Origin: Acipenser ruthenus
Lineage: Eukaryota; Chordata; Actinopteri; Acipenseriformes; Acipenseridae
NCBI RefSeq assembly: GCF_902713425.1
Contig: NC_081243.1
Span: forward strand, 4,911,845 to 4,975,844
Length of the DNA stretch: 64,000 nt
Direction: 5' to 3'
Shown here: positions 34,922-49,425 of the stretch, one piece after another
Layout of the letters: each line of letters starts with the position of its first letter
Position numbering within the stretch: the stretch's first letter is position 1
Translations under genes and position numbers: made by a program
The notes under the pieces: model-generated
What the model was told of the DNA's origin: nothing
Databases searched by the model: none
The model's input: only the letters and a program-made list of their open reading frames with translations

Positions 34922-35135
34922 CATGTGGGAGAGACCGGTACAACATTACACAGAGAATTGTGAGGGTCTGGAACCAACTCCCCAGTAATGTTGTTGAAGC
35001 TGACACCCTGGGATCCTTCAAGAAGCTGCTTGATGAGATTCTGGGATCAATAAGCTACTAACAACCAAACGAGCAAGATGGGCTGAATGGCCTCCTCTCG
35101 TTTGTAAACTTTCTTATATTCTTATGTTCTTATTA
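34922..35135 (+). mobile_element. LINE 3' end fragment (CR1/L2-like)
   Basis: The reading frame gives GTTLHREL-like remnants, then VWNQLPSNVVEADTLGSFKK and a GLNGLLSF-type end, followed by a tail of TTCTTAT repeats. This is the usual C-terminus and short-repeat tail of CR1/L2-group LINEs in fish. Only the last 200 bp or so are present. Confidence 0.65.
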
Positions 35136-35465
35136 CAGCAAACATAAAATCACCTATTAATATAAAAAATAATAAAATAAAATGGCACAGCTTGAATGAC
35201 TTGTAGTTTTAGAAAAAGATCAAATGAGAAAATACAGAAATAAAAGAAGAAAAAAACGGTACACGCGACGCAGAGTGGAGAAATAGCAGCGCCCACTCCT
35301 CCTACATTCTTAAACATGGACAGCATTTCAGACACCGCTGCGCTTAAAAAATGGCCTCATGCTGCCATCTTGTGGTCATTTAATAAAACTGCTGGTTCCA
35401 GCAAACCAACATTTCTTTTTAAAATCTGGACAGCTCAGCAGCCCTTTGAAATGAGTCGGATTAAC

Positions 35466-35486
35466 CTGCCCCCCCCCCCCCCCCCC
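35466..35486. repeat. Poly-C tract
   Basis: About 18-20 consecutive C bases. Length is likely unstable and may be misassembled. Confidence 0.85.
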
Positions 35487-35694
35487 GTTCCAATATAAAG
35501 ACATTTCTGAAACATTGTTAAAACACACCAAACAATCATATTGAATCCTTCTATAGGTTTCGATTTTCTTGAATTGCTTTTTAAAATCAACTTCACTGGT
35601 TTCAATATTCCACATACTAAATTCTGTTCACACTAAAGCGTAGAATTAGCACTGAACACAACATTGTTATATTAGCTTGACAAGTGTACATTGT

Positions 35695-37366
<1,672 letters not shown>

Positions 37367-38754
37367 TATATATAAATATATATACATATAAAATCCACCT
37401 GTATTATCAAATCCTGCAAACTAAACAATTTACAATTGAAAAGTGGAATTTATTATCTCAATGGAAGTCTTCCAACGACAGATGCATTCAAAACTTCATA
37501 ACTTCACCTGAAACATCCCACAGCAGCGTGCTTCAAATGAACAAGCATGCCCCGTAAATGCCAATGGTGTCACCACTATAGTGTAGCGTGCTTTAAATGA
37601 ACAAGCAAGCCTTCTAAATGCCAATGGTGTCTCCCCTACAGTGCAGCGTGCGTACAAACAGTGGCATCACAGTACAGTAGATCACTCACATTACAAGACA
37701 AATACACAAACACCAACCTTCAGAGAGTCCCTCCACTGCAGTGACTTTGTTATTTCACATGCAGACACGGTGCCATCTCCCCACACCTATTAGTCACTGC
37801 ACCTGCTCACAACGGCAAACCCAAAACCAAACATGAAAAGGATACTTCTCTCATCAGGCCCCATATTCAAAGTGTCACTTCATCACCTAAACAAAATCAA
37901 TACATGCTTTCAGCCCACTTAGAATTTATATAATACGTTAACTGCCCCCCGAAAAATACACAGCATCCACCCCAAGTTCAAAGAGGCAGCATTAAAATTG
38001 TAATTAGTTACAGGGAAGAACAAGATTTGCATTAGCTAACTGCACTGAAATCAAGACAATCATGGATATAAAAAGAATCAATTGAATACAATCACAAGTG
38101 TTACTAACTACCTTAACAAACAGCTACTCACGGTTCAAATACAATCAGCACTCACACATCAGCAAGGGTTAAACGAGTGTGACGCAGATTTGATTATTTT
38201 ATCTGATTTGACGTGTATGTAGGGGAGCACGTTGTAACCTGCCCCCTCCCACTTCAACACCCCCCTGCCCTGCACAAACACACACACACATTTTGTATGG
38301 AATGAAAAATTATGACTTGGGTTTGAGGAACTATACAGGGAGATGTATATTGTAGCACGTATTTTACTTTTCTTTGGCACTGTTTAACTATCTGAAGACT
38401 GTTCCCCTGTTAGTATAGTTTTTCATCCAGAGGAGTCTTTCATTGATTCTTCCACTGAAATGTGTTAGCGTAAAAGTTGGGGGAATAACACAGCAGTAAA
38501 AGACAAATGCCTGTCCGATTTTTCAGGGAACACAAACATACAATGTCAAAAATACATAACTGAAAGGACTGTATTTTAAAATAAGTTGGTTTCCATTTAG
38601 CTATACAGTATTGGTTTTGTCAGTACAGTACTATATTTTCAAAAGAAGTATTTTAATTCATAGCAATATTATTTTGAAACTATCAATTGCCAAAAGAGAC
38701 GACACATGGACTGTAGTACAGAACATACTTTTAAATCCGATACATATTGTACCA

Positions 38755-38758
<4 letters not shown>
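37367..38758. other. Intergenic, with a short tandem repeat
   Basis: Two units of about 65 bp at 37524-37652 share AGCGTGCTT, AATGAACAAGCA and AAATGCCAATGGTGTC. The rest is AT-rich with a CA run near 38276-38291. No gene was recognised. Confidence 0.4.
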
Positions 38759-38793
<35 letters not shown>

Positions 38794-39006
38794 CTGTATT
38801 TGTGTGTCTGTATGTAATATTGTCTGTGTTTATTGTGTTCATTTTACCTTGTGTAACTGCTCTACCTCTCACTGTGTGTGTGTGTCTATATATAGCAGTG
38901 TCTATGTTTATTGTGTTCAGTTTACCTTGTGTAGCCTCTCACTGTGTGCGTGTCTGTATATAGCATTGTCTGTGTTTATTGTGTTGTTACCTTGTGTAGC
39001 TGCTCC
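38759..39006. repeat. (GT)n and a 62-bp tandem repeat, 3 units
   Basis: A GT run at 38759-38790 is followed by three diverged units containing GTCTGTGTTTATTGTGTT, TTACCTTGTGTAGC and CTCTCACTGTGTG. The array abuts the broken 3' end of the Penelope-like element. Confidence 0.8.
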
Positions 39007-39059
39007 AGGCTCTCACTGAATCAGAGATATCAGCGAGTGTGTCAGTGAGGACATAAGCG

Positions 39060-40515
39060 AAGAATATATTAATATATTTAAACCTCTAAACGTGTGTTTA
39101 GGGTGATAGCTGGTTTTGTGTAGTAGAGTGTGTGTGTCAGTTTCTTTAAAATATACGTTGGTGTCTAGTTGGTGTGTTTGTGAAAAATGTGATCCTTTGT
39201 AAGTGGTGGTGTCTAAAAAGTTTACTTCACTGTTATGTGTGGTGTATTTTACTTTGATGGACTGGTGGTGTGTGTTAAGTAACGAGATGAAATGTGTAAA
39301 TTTCTCCATGCTATGTGTCCAAGTGCCCCAAATGTCATCTAGGTCCCTGAAATAGTGCATTGGTCTGTGTGGGCATCTGGGGAGGATTGTTTCTTCCCAA
39401 TCGACCATGTAGATGTTAGCATATGATGGCGCAAAGAGTTTCCCCATCGCTGTTCCTTTGGTTTGGCGGTAGAATTGGTTGTTGAATTCAAAGTTGTTTT
39501 TCGTTAAGCTGATTTCCAGGAGTTTGATCAGTTCCTCGTCTGGTCTGGTTGGATCCGGATTTAGATTTAGACATTTCCTGATAGCTGCAATGCCTGCGTT
39601 GGTCTCTATGTTTGTGTACAAGCTGTCTACATCTATTGTGAAGAGAAAAGCTGTTTCTGCTAGTTTGAGTGTTTTAATTTTTTCTATGAAGTCATATGTG
39701 TCTTTGAGGTAGTTAGTGTGTTTGGTGGATAGGGGGTTTAAAAAGTGGTCTATGTATTCTGCAATTCTATATGATTCACTGTTGCAATCCGATACTATCG
39801 GTCTGCCTGGTGGTATGGTGTGTGGGATAGTCCATGTGTCTGGCGATTTGTGTATTTTTGGTAGCATGTAAAAAATGTGTGCTCTGGGTGTGTCTGCCCC
39901 CTTGAGATAGTGTGCCTGTTTTCTAGTAATTATTTTTTGGTCTGTTAGTGTTTGTATTATTCTATTAATTTCCTGAGCAGAATCAAGATAAACTGGTGCG
40001 TCTAATTTCCTGTAGTGTTCTAGATTATTTAGTTGCCTGTTGGCTTCAAAGATGTAGTCTTCTCTATCCATTATTACTATTGAACTGCCCTTGTCTGCTG
40101 GTTTGAAAATGATGTCGGTATGTTTTTGTAATTCCTTAAGTGCTATCCTTTCTGGTGCTGTTAGGTTGTCTTCTGTTCTGTAGTTACCTGGGTTAAGGCT
40201 GTGTATTGTTTTTAGATCTTCAAGAATAATCTCTGTGATGTCCTGTGGAACTTGGTTGTTATTTGGTTCCCAGTTGGATTTGGGTAGGAAGGGTATGTGA
40301 TTTGAGTCTTCTTCCTCTTCAAAGAAGGTTGCAATTTTTAGCCTCCTATGGTAATCTTGTGTTTCTGCTCGCAGTGTCTGCTTCTGTTTTGCTTTAGTTT
40401 GCAGTGTGGGTATGAAGGAGAGGCCTTTGCCCAAAAGGCTGTTTTGACTCTCTGTTGGTGTGAAGTTTTTAGATAGATTGACTATGTTGGATGCCCCCTC
40501 CCTGGAGGGTTATTA
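39060..40515 (-). mobile_element. Penelope-like element, RT fragment
   Basis: One open minus-strand frame of about 480 codons runs from near PSREGASNIVNLSKNF to the HPKHTFRG region. It contains FKPADKGSSIVIMDREDY, LPKIHKSP, PGRPIVSDCNSESYRIAEYI, FLFTIDVDSLYTNI, the GTAMGKLFAPSYANIYM box and the catalytic region YFRDLDDIWG. These are hallmarks of the Penelope-like RT family. The GIY-YIG endonuclease expected after HTFRG is missing and the frame runs into unrelated sequence, so the copy is truncated. The RT frame itself shows no stop. Penelope-like elements carry a telomerase-like RT and integrate by a route distinct from LINEs. Confidence 0.85.
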
Positions 40516-40808
40516 TTATTGTTAGACATTAATGAACTGGGAGATTGCTCCTGCAGTAACTTCATCACCTCACTCCCAGGCTATTTGTTTTTCCACGAGT
40601 ATCTCTGAACCGTGTTGCTGTTTTCTCTTGTTTTCAGCAATATGGTGATGCAGGGACTTCGATTTATTTACACAGAAATGTCGTGCAGAAGCTTTTCTCT
40701 TTTAAAAAAAACAATGAAGTTAATGTAGATGGAAAAAATATCTAAACAATGGCGATTGTTTAAAAAGCTAATTACTTAACATTCCTGAGGTATGTATGTA
40801 TGTCTGTA

Positions 40809-40818
<10 letters not shown>

Positions 40819-40883
<65 letters not shown>
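40819..40883. repeat. (TA)n microsatellite
   Basis: A pure TA run of about 65 bp. Confidence 0.95.
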
Positions 40884-40889
<6 letters not shown>

Positions 40890-40945
40890 TACCGGTCAAA
40901 AGTTTTAGAACACCCCCATTTTTCCAGTTTTTATTGAAATTTAAG
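40884..40945. mobile_element. Tc1-type end fragment (second family)
   Basis: CACACTACCGGTCAAAAG followed by TTTTAGAACACCCCCATT is the typical outer end of another fish Tc1 family. It directly follows a TA microsatellite. No transposase or second end is seen nearby. Confidence 0.6.
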
Positions 40946-42488
40946 TCCAGTCCCGTTTAGAAGCAACCCCAGAAACCGGCGAAAATAGCCGACCGCTGCT
41001 GTTGGAGATGATTTGATTTTTAGCAATTAAAATAAGTCGACCACTGCTTTAAGCCTACGGAAAATTGGAACAATTAGGAAGGCTCTCAAAAATCAGCGAA
41101 TGTGGTAGGAGGCTGAAAATTGAATACTCTCATGTAATTGGGTTAGTTGTGTGTTTGTGTTTATTGAAGAGGCCGCTGCTGTAGGAGAGCAGGATCGGGA
41201 GATTGGCGGGTAGGATAGTAGGGAGTACATTTACAAGAGGGACCCTAATTAACTGGGAATAAATTCATCATTTTGTGTCGTTGGCAATGTTACCTGAAAG
41301 CAGCGTCAATGTTATTTTATAACATTAGTTACGAACGTTCTCGTAACATTACGAAAACCTTCCAAAAAAATGTTCTTTAAAAATTACTTCATGTTATCCT
41401 GACTTTCGAATAACATTCTCCTAACGTTCTGGGTACATCATTGTGTTAGCTGGGTTACTAGCCAATCTATTACTGACACCTTGTGGTCATGATTCGCAGC
41501 TGGACGTCATTAATGTTGCTTAACATTCAATTTCTGCAAGTGTGTCACATGATACTTATGGAGGGTGATCCGTGCCTAAATTAAGATGCACTTCCGCAAT
41601 GGTATTCTGCTTGCAGATCATGATCATGATTATGATCATGTTATTCTGCTTGCTGATTGTGATTATGCAACATGGTATTCTGCTTGCGGATCATTAACAT
41701 GAAGTCCGTATTCGTTTACCAGGGTTGCCATGGAAACTGTGGACCCACAATCCTCCTGGTGCATCGCTCACGTTACAGGTGCCGGATAGACCTGAATTAA
41801 GGCAAGTTCGATTTTTTTTCCCGAGTTTTCTTTTTATATTCGTTTGTTATTGTATAAGAATTAATACTCGATCACATGTGCTCATAACATAGACGATGCA
41901 TGATACAATTTAGCTATATATAACCAACTTATAATGATCTGAGAGAGTATAGTGCCCACATTTGTCACTGTTTTTTTTGTTTTTGTTTTCTAGTATATAG
42001 TGTATATAACGGTGGTGGGTGGGTATTGGTACCTGTATTTAAAAGTAAGTATTGGAAAATCGTGATGGGTTTTTGATTATTATTACAGTAGGTACAGTAT
42101 TCTGGTCGAATTAAGAGACAGACGTGTATCAAGGCAAGTTATTTTATTTTAATTTTTTTTGGCGGGGGAAGTGGGTAAAAATGAGTATTTCAAGAATGAA
42201 TTTCCCCTCGTCTACTGCAGCGACCTGTATGAGATGTTGCATCAGTAGCTTTATTATACAGTTGTACCGGTTGACTTAAGATTTGTATTTTATTGTACCA
42301 ATGTACCTATCATTTGTATTAATTACTTGCTAGATGTACAGGTATTTAGAGTTAAGTTTTCTTTTTAAATTTATTTTAAAGCTGATCAATACTTGGAGTA
42401 GCACAAGGGTGTAAGCAGGACGGTTCTCCTAGTTCTTGTGAGGTCAAACAAGTGCTGCAGTTGTGTGTGTAAAATACTCGCAGCATTC

Positions 42489-42489
<1 letters not shown>
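40946..42489. other. Intergenic, upstream of the HECT gene
   Basis: Holds a dispersed-repeat-like stretch near 41310-41460 (AACGTTCTCGTAACATTACG) and three irregular repeats of GGTATTCTGCTTGC with GATCATGATTATGAT at 41600-41695. Any 5' exons of the HECT gene should be here, but none was recognised. Confidence 0.4.

Positions 42490-42576
<87 letters not shown>
42490..42576. repeat. (TA)n microsatellite
   Basis: A pure TA run of about 87 bp, one of the longest in the window. Confidence 0.95.
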
Positions 42577-42581
<5 letters not shown>

Positions 42582-42594
42582 TTATCAGTGCGAC

Positions 42595-42722
42595 AGTGTA
42601 GAGTGGTGGTTAGGATTCTGGACTTGCAACCAAGTGTTTGAGGTTTGATTCCCGGGTGGGGCGCTGCCGTTGGCCCGTATGTAAATAGCTTTGGATAAAA
42701 GCATCTGCTAAATTAATTAATT
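42595..42722 (+). mobile_element. Short tRNA-derived SINE
   Basis: GTAGAGTGGTGGTTAGGATT and the B-box-like GGTTTGATTCCCGGG form a tRNA-like head. The tail AGCTTTGGATAAAAGCATCT is the L2-type stem-loop in its canonical fish form. It sits just upstream of the first recognised HECT-gene exon. Confidence 0.75.
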
Positions 42723-42771
42723 TTATTTTAGTTTATGTGAATATATGATTTCAGTTCCATTCCTTTTGTAG

Positions 42772-45700
42772 TGGTGAGAGTGCCAATGTTGAGGCTGCTC
42801 GACTTCTTCAAGAAGCTGCAAGGATTTTGAAGAGAGTGTCAGAAAGCACAGCCACTGCTGGCTCAGGATCACAGACTGGTACTGGGATGTGTTCACCCAG
42901 TTCTTTTAGCGGTTTGTTTAACAACATGCAAACCTCACTAGCTGAAGTACAACAAGGAACCCCTGCAGTCGATTCCCTGCACTGTAGATAGAAATGACCA
43001 CATTCAAAGAAATATTGTGCAGCTGTTTCAGCCATGTGATCGGGCAAGGGGGCAAAAGATGTTCCAGAACACTGGAAAGTGTAAACGGAAAACTACACAC
43101 AGTGAAACCCGGACACATGATTTCTTTTGCTTAGCAGAGACCAATGTTCAAACTGTGCCCAGTGGAGAAGACTGCATTGGTTTACAGAATTCAGGCCTTG
43201 GTAGGAAAAAAATAACATTTGCAGACAAAAATTGAGGATTTTCTGAACTATGTGAAACTCTGTTTCTGTGAGAGAACTGAGAGTGGCCTGAACCAGGCAA
43301 TGGCCTATATTCGACCACTTCAGAAAAACCTGGAGAGCATTGCGAAGCGTGAGGCTGAAGAGGTAAGAACAGTTGTCAAAATCTGATCTCCTCTATATTC
43401 CTTCTTCTTCGCCTCCCTCTACAGACCTTTCTATCTGAATTTCCCTTGATTCTATCACCCTTTCCCCTTCCTCCTCTGCCCAAACCTTGGTGTCACCTTT
43501 GATTCCTCCCTTTCCAACTCTCAACATATTTCTTCACTGGCACGCTCTTACCGTCTCTTTTTGAGCAATATCTATTGCATTAAACCTGCTGGACTATGGC
43601 CTTCGACGATCAGGACTGGAGATCACTGGGTTAAGGTGTAAATGCACATGTAACACATACTATAAAAATGAAGCATGTTAAAAATAAATGTGTGTTTGTT
43701 TGTTGTAGTGTCAAGAGGTGGTCATGCAGAAGTGCAAGAGGTGTGAAAAAGATATCCCTATGCAATGCCTTTCAGAACACATTGAAAACTGTGGAAGGTC
43801 ATCTGTTTTTCTGGTGTGTTTGTAATTTAAATTGCTCATTTCTTTTTACAACATAGTGGTTGACTTGTATCTGTGGTAAATATGTTTTGACATTCAACAC
43901 ATCTATGTCTTTGTTAACTGTTTTCAGACAGCCTGATGACACTGATTTGGAAGATGATGTCGTTATGGAGATATCTGAAGAGACTCAACCATCTATGTCA
44001 TCACATGACAACACATCCCATGTTCAAAATTATTACAACAAGCACCATGCTTCTTGTAGTGGACTGTACAGGTATGTAATGTTTTCAATGTGGAGTACTC
44101 GTAAGTAATTGTCATTTTTATATAATTAAAATATTTTTTTTATTTTTTAACATTAATATTGAGTACGATGTTTGTTTCCGTGCCAGTAATTTCTGTTGTG
44201 CACAACACAATGTCTCACATTGATGTAATTTAAAAGACTTTTACTATCAAAGGACTGTTACTGCAGAAGGAAAGTAAGAATGGAGCTTCCAATGCTATCA
44301 GTGTTATAGTGGTCTGAATTTCTTATTTATTCTTTTGTTTCTTAGAGACTATGTGGACCTTGTCAGTGAAGACAATGTATTTAGTGGTTCTGAAGAAGAG
44401 CAGCTGAATAGAGCTCTAGAGGAATCGCTAAAGGAAAGCTCGCATGCAGCTGTTAAGTAAGTGTTGCAAGTCTTATTCATTGAGTCTTGAGGAACAGATG
44501 TCTTCATCAACTAAATTAATATTTGCTTGGTGACTGTATATTTTAAATGTATGGTTAGAATTAATTCATTTAAATAACTTTTTGTCATAGAATTCTTTGT
44601 CATGATATTTATGAACACCACCATGTTCTGTGAATGTAACATTGTAACACAATGACCACCACCCATAGGAGAGTAAACACTTTGTGTTGTGCCAGATTAT
44701 GGGATGGCAGAGGTCAGATTTAATCTTTAGTAATAGCTGTGTTTGATGTGTATTCACATGAAACATTACTCTTTCTCCAATTGACCATCCACATGCAAAA
44801 ATGTGGTCATTTTAATACTCCCCCTCTCTTGATTTTAAGAAACCTCTCTAACGTATGTGATGTGATTTATTGATTGTTACTTAATTGCTCGAATTTCATC
44901 TTTTCCTATATTTTAGTGTGGAAGATATCCTACAATCTCTGAGAGTTGGAATCAATGAAGAAGTCATTCGCTTCAACTTAAACAGAAGAAATGAGTGGGA
45001 TGGTGCTGTAAGGAGGCCAAACTTTTCAACCAACAAAAGAGTTGATGTGAAATTCACAGATGATGCTGGTGTTTCGGAAGGAGCAGTGGATTTGGGAGGG
45101 CCAATGAGGGAGTTTTTCAGACTAGTGCTGCAACATCTAAGAAACAGCCCTATGTTTGATGGTCCAGAAAATCAACGTACTCTCTCATGCCATGCAGAGT
45201 GTAAGTGTGTAAATCAATTTCATTTTATGTGCTGAAAACTAAATTATAAAAATCCAGTAGTAGATATGGTGTGCCAAATGTTCACAGTATGTATTTTTCA
45301 AAAGAGAACAGAAGGACGTGTGATGACATTAGATACAATTGTTTCTCTGGAGCCGCGCATGATGCAAAGCAAATTTAATCAACCAGCACTATTTCTGAAA
45401 ATTAAAGCGTTTTTCAGAAGCTGCTTTGGTAGAATGTTGTTTGCATGACAGAAACAAATATATTATACATAACAAATGCAATTGCATGAAAATGCTGTTA
45501 TTAACTACGATTTCCATTGAAATCACGGGCATTATGTTACCCCATAGCCAACTATAACATGCAATCCTTCAAAATACATTTGCTTCATAAGTAATATTCA
45601 ATTTTTTTCTTTCTGGTAGCTTTGAAAAACAGCTATTTCTATGCAGGACAGTTGATTGCTATGAGCATCGTACATGGAGGACCATCTCCACATTTCTTTG

Positions 45701-48403
45701 CCCCAGTGTTGTTCCAGGCAGTAGCGTTAGGTCCAGACAACGTGCATGCTGCAATCGAGGATATAACAGACCCTGATATTAAATGTCAGCTGTCAGAGGT
45801 AGGAGTGTAGCATATGTACACAATTGGATAGTGAAGGAAAGGTACCAGTTTTTTTAAGCCTTGTTTTTAAACAACAAAACAGACACATTGCACTTTCATA
45901 TTCATGATTCAGTCAGTTGTTGCCATTCATTTCCACACAGCTTAGCTTCCGAGATGTACTTAGCTGATGAAAACCGTTTTGATAGGCTTTTATTTTTAAT
46001 CTGTATGTATCTGGGAATATAATACATTGGAAATGAAATGCAGTAATTGAGTTTTGATTGATACTAAAGTTCAATGTATATTTTTGTTGTTTGTGTCTGT
46101 ATGGAATTTGTATCTACGCCCCAAAATATTTGTGTTTAAGCTGTTGGCTGGTCAAGGAGCACCCCTATGCCCTTTTTTAAATAAAAAAAAAACTGTAATG
46201 TTTCAAAGTGGATTATTTGAAGCATTGCTTAAACTTGAAAAAAGGTTTTAATGAAATCATGTGTACTCTCATTCTTGCCTAGCTTCTCAGAATGCAGCTC
46301 ATTATATGTCCTCTTCCGTTGCATTCCTTGTTTAGTGGATGTTTGTATGTATTTAAAACAAGTATATTGATATTTTTTTTATGCAAATAAATTGTCCTAA
46401 ACCCAGAAACATAAATTAACAGGTTATATCTATAAAAAATAAATATTGGATGTCAGGACTGAAGAGGATTTGTTGTGGATGCTGACCCTTGGATTTATAT
46501 TTTGCTTCAATTTATTTTCTCTATTTCAAAGTCAGACAATTAAAAAGGAACTGGACGAGGCGGTTATGAGCGCTGTAAACCTGCTGAGCCTGGCTGGGTG
46601 TCTGAAAAACATCACACTTCAAAATAAAAATGTTGAAGTGCAAGACGTGATCGACTGGTATGTTCTTCAGCGAACAAGAACACAGTTTGAAAGGTATGCG
46701 TTTTACAAAAAATCTAATATTACAAAGAACAGTATCCACCTAATGTTGATGCTCCATAGTTACAAAAAAGTTATACAGTCGACTCATTCCATTCCTAAAC
46801 TCAGCCAGGCAAAGCACAGACTCAGCCTTTTAAATTCACAGCCTCATTTTTATATTAATTTTCTTTAGAATATTAAATGTGTTCTGAGAAGTTTAATCAA
46901 AGTTGTCTATGTTATTATGTAGCGTGCAGATGTGTACTGAATTGAAAACCAAACTGAATCTACTTTGTCCCTATATTGTGCTGAAGAAATATCACGTATT
47001 ATATGTTGTGACTAGCACCAAGCTGCATATTTATACTAATACATTCAGAATCACATTCCCCCTCCCCACCTCTGGGCTACTAAATGAAATAATTAATGTA
47101 TTGAAGAAAGCCAGTGGTTTGTTTTATATATTTAAAAACAAAATCTACATTATTATTGAAGAGAATATTTTATATGCTGTGAAAACAAGCATTGCATTGG
47201 GGTATGTACATCTTTTTTTCAAGTGTCTACTGTATTACTAATTCAGAACATTCATTATTCAAATATTTTGCACAGGTTGCAAGAAGGACTCCGTTCTCTC
47301 TGTGTAATGGATTCTATGAAGGCCCACCCTGAAACCTTCAAACCTATTTTCTGTCAATCGACAGAGAAGCTGACTGCTGATGTGCTTGAAGAGCTATTCA
47401 AAGAGCAGCGATCTGACTGTGGGAGTAACAAGTTTGAGAGAGAAAATGAAGCAGTATGTCATTGGAGGGATTATCTCTTGCATGTAGAGAGTACGTTTTA
47501 TTTTAAATGCAATTTCAATAAGATGTTGTGTATCCAAATTGAACTAGCATCTCAATATAGTAGTATACATTTAAGAAGTTTATATACAATTTAAAACAGT
47601 CATGTGAGGGTTCTTGATGGAAAATGTAGCTCTCAGCAGGTACATGTCAACAAACAATTGTATCATGAATAAAATGCTTGCGTATTATTATTATTATTAT
47701 TATTATTGATTGCCTGACATTTAGATAAATTATTTGTTATCAGACCAAGGTTTAAACATGTTACATTTTCAGTACTTTGTTTAAAAATACAAAACTAATA
47801 TGAATGACGTTATATACAGTTAGTTACAGTACTTCTATGTAAACGTTTATACGTAGTTAATTGGACTGGCTCATAAAACGTATATTATAATAACTTTATA
47901 TAAGGATTAAAAAAAATACGAAGCATCACTTAAATCTGTAGAGTGTAAACCAGTTTGTGCATACATATTTCAAAATAATCAGTGATACAATTTAAAAGTC
48001 TTTAACTTAATAATACTTTTAATTATATTAATAACATTATTCTGCCATTGGCATACAGTGCTTTCTGCCCTTCAAAATGGAGAGCCAACAGCAGTGACGT
48101 CGCGTGAAAAACCTCAATGGCAGTTACAAAGATGATTGATGTATTTTTATGTTTGTTTTTTTAGTGGGGATTTGTGGAGTTACCCTGGAGGGCATCCTTG
48201 TCTTTGCCACAGGAAGTGACAGTGTACCAGCATTGGGCTTCAACCCTGCTCCAACTGTTGAATTTTTGCATGATGGTTCACGGTTTCCACTTGCAAACAC
48301 ATGTTCCAACATATTAAGGGTACCATGCAGGCATTCATACGAGTCCTTCAGGGATGATATGGACTTTGGAATTAAAAATTCCCCAGGCTTTGGAAGGGCA
48401 TAA
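42772..48403 (+). CDS. HECT-type E3 ubiquitin ligase-like gene (G2E3-like multi-copy family), 5' part damaged
   Basis: Exons read 42772-43362 (damaged), 43709-43797, 43928-44071, 44346-44456, 44917-45200, 45620-45798, 46536-46693, 47276-47490 and 48165-48403, all with GT/AG junctions; those from 43709 on join in frame. Domains in order: SANVEAARLLQEAARILKR, GLGRKKITFADK and MAYIRPLQKNLE; a C2HC zinc finger (CKRC then H and C); a UIM-like EEEQLNRALEESLKES; then a HECT domain starting VEDILQSL, with VSEGAVDLGGPMREFF, YFYAGQLIAMSIVHGG and the catalytic-cysteine region FPLANTCSNILRVP, ending GFGRA. The catalytic cysteine is kept. The first exon has a stop and at least one more frame change, and seems to lack part of the family's N-terminal region. 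The protein would transfer ubiquitin through the cysteine. Named by similarity to proteins annotated G2/M phase-specific E3-like in fish. Confidence 0.75.
43430..43590 (+). mobile_element. LINE RT fragment in a HECT-gene intron
   Basis: Reads NLGVTFDSSLSNSQHISSLA and RSYRLFLSNIY, typical of the C-terminal part of L2/CR1-like reverse transcriptases in fish. It is short and decayed. Confidence 0.55.
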
Positions 48404-49425
48404 ACAAATTCCTTTGCTTACCGTACCTGTAGTCAAAGGGCACAAGTATGTTCGATCCTAAGAACAATGTTATGCATGCCAAAGTGCTGCTAGAATTTTT
48501 GTTTGTCATTTTTGTTATCTATAATTCTTTGTACACTTAAATTTAGCAAGTGAGTCACCTTTGGTTGAGAATTCTTACCTGTAGTTATTATTATTGCAGA
48601 TATTTAGCAGACACCTTTATTAAGCACTACAATTCAATTTACTAAAATATTAAAATGTAATAGTTCAATCTGTCAATATTAACATCAGTGCTGAAATGTT
48701 ACAAGCCTTTAAATAAAAGTATAGGCTGGATCTTTTCCCTCCTAAGGATTTTTGGTAATAGAGAATTCTTAACAGTTGTTAAGTTGTTCCAAGAAAGAAC
48801 ATTTTACTTTTCCTCCTTATTAATAAACACTGTTTGCATTTCTGTAATGTAAAGTCTGTTTGCAGCTTATTTTTAAACTGAGAATTAAAACACAAATCCA
48901 TAAGCTATATTCACATTATATTTAACACTACTTAAATCAAAATGGCAAAATACTGTGATACTCCAAGTTGACTAGAAATTGGCCTTTACAAACTGGGTTT
49001 AAAATAAAAAGGGTAAAAATAATTATTTTTATTATAAAAACTATTCACATTAACACTTGCAGAGGTGATGAGAAGAGAACCCTTGCTAAAACCTGAGTGC
49101 ACTGTACAATACATGTTTGAAAGCCTTTTCAGGATATTGACAATGAAAAGGAGCAGTTGTGGTATGTAAAGGTCTTAAAACCTACATTTAGGCATTTCTG
49201 TTGTTTGCTACACTTAATGCTTCTAAATAAAGATCAAGTCCGAAACAGCTGCTCGTCCTCAAAGGGTCAATGTTGACTGGAAGGAGAGGAACCAGTGTGT
49301 CCTGCAATGAAACTGGGGGCTCTGATTCACGGCAGGCTCCAGGTCCTTCCATAGTTATCAAAATCCATCTAGTAAAACAGGGAGACAATCAATTTAACAT
49401 GTTAATTAGATATATAAGGTAACCT
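48404..49425. other. Between convergent HECT and integrase genes
   Basis: About 1 kb of AT-rich sequence. It holds AATAAA-type signals near 48713 and 48824 for the plus-strand gene and a SINE-tail remnant on the minus strand near 48585-48625. No gene was recognised. Confidence 0.45.

Noticed and set aside
45266-45448. Extra exon between HECT exons (MTLDTIVSLEPRMM)
   Set aside because: The flanking exons join directly in frame and match the family without it.
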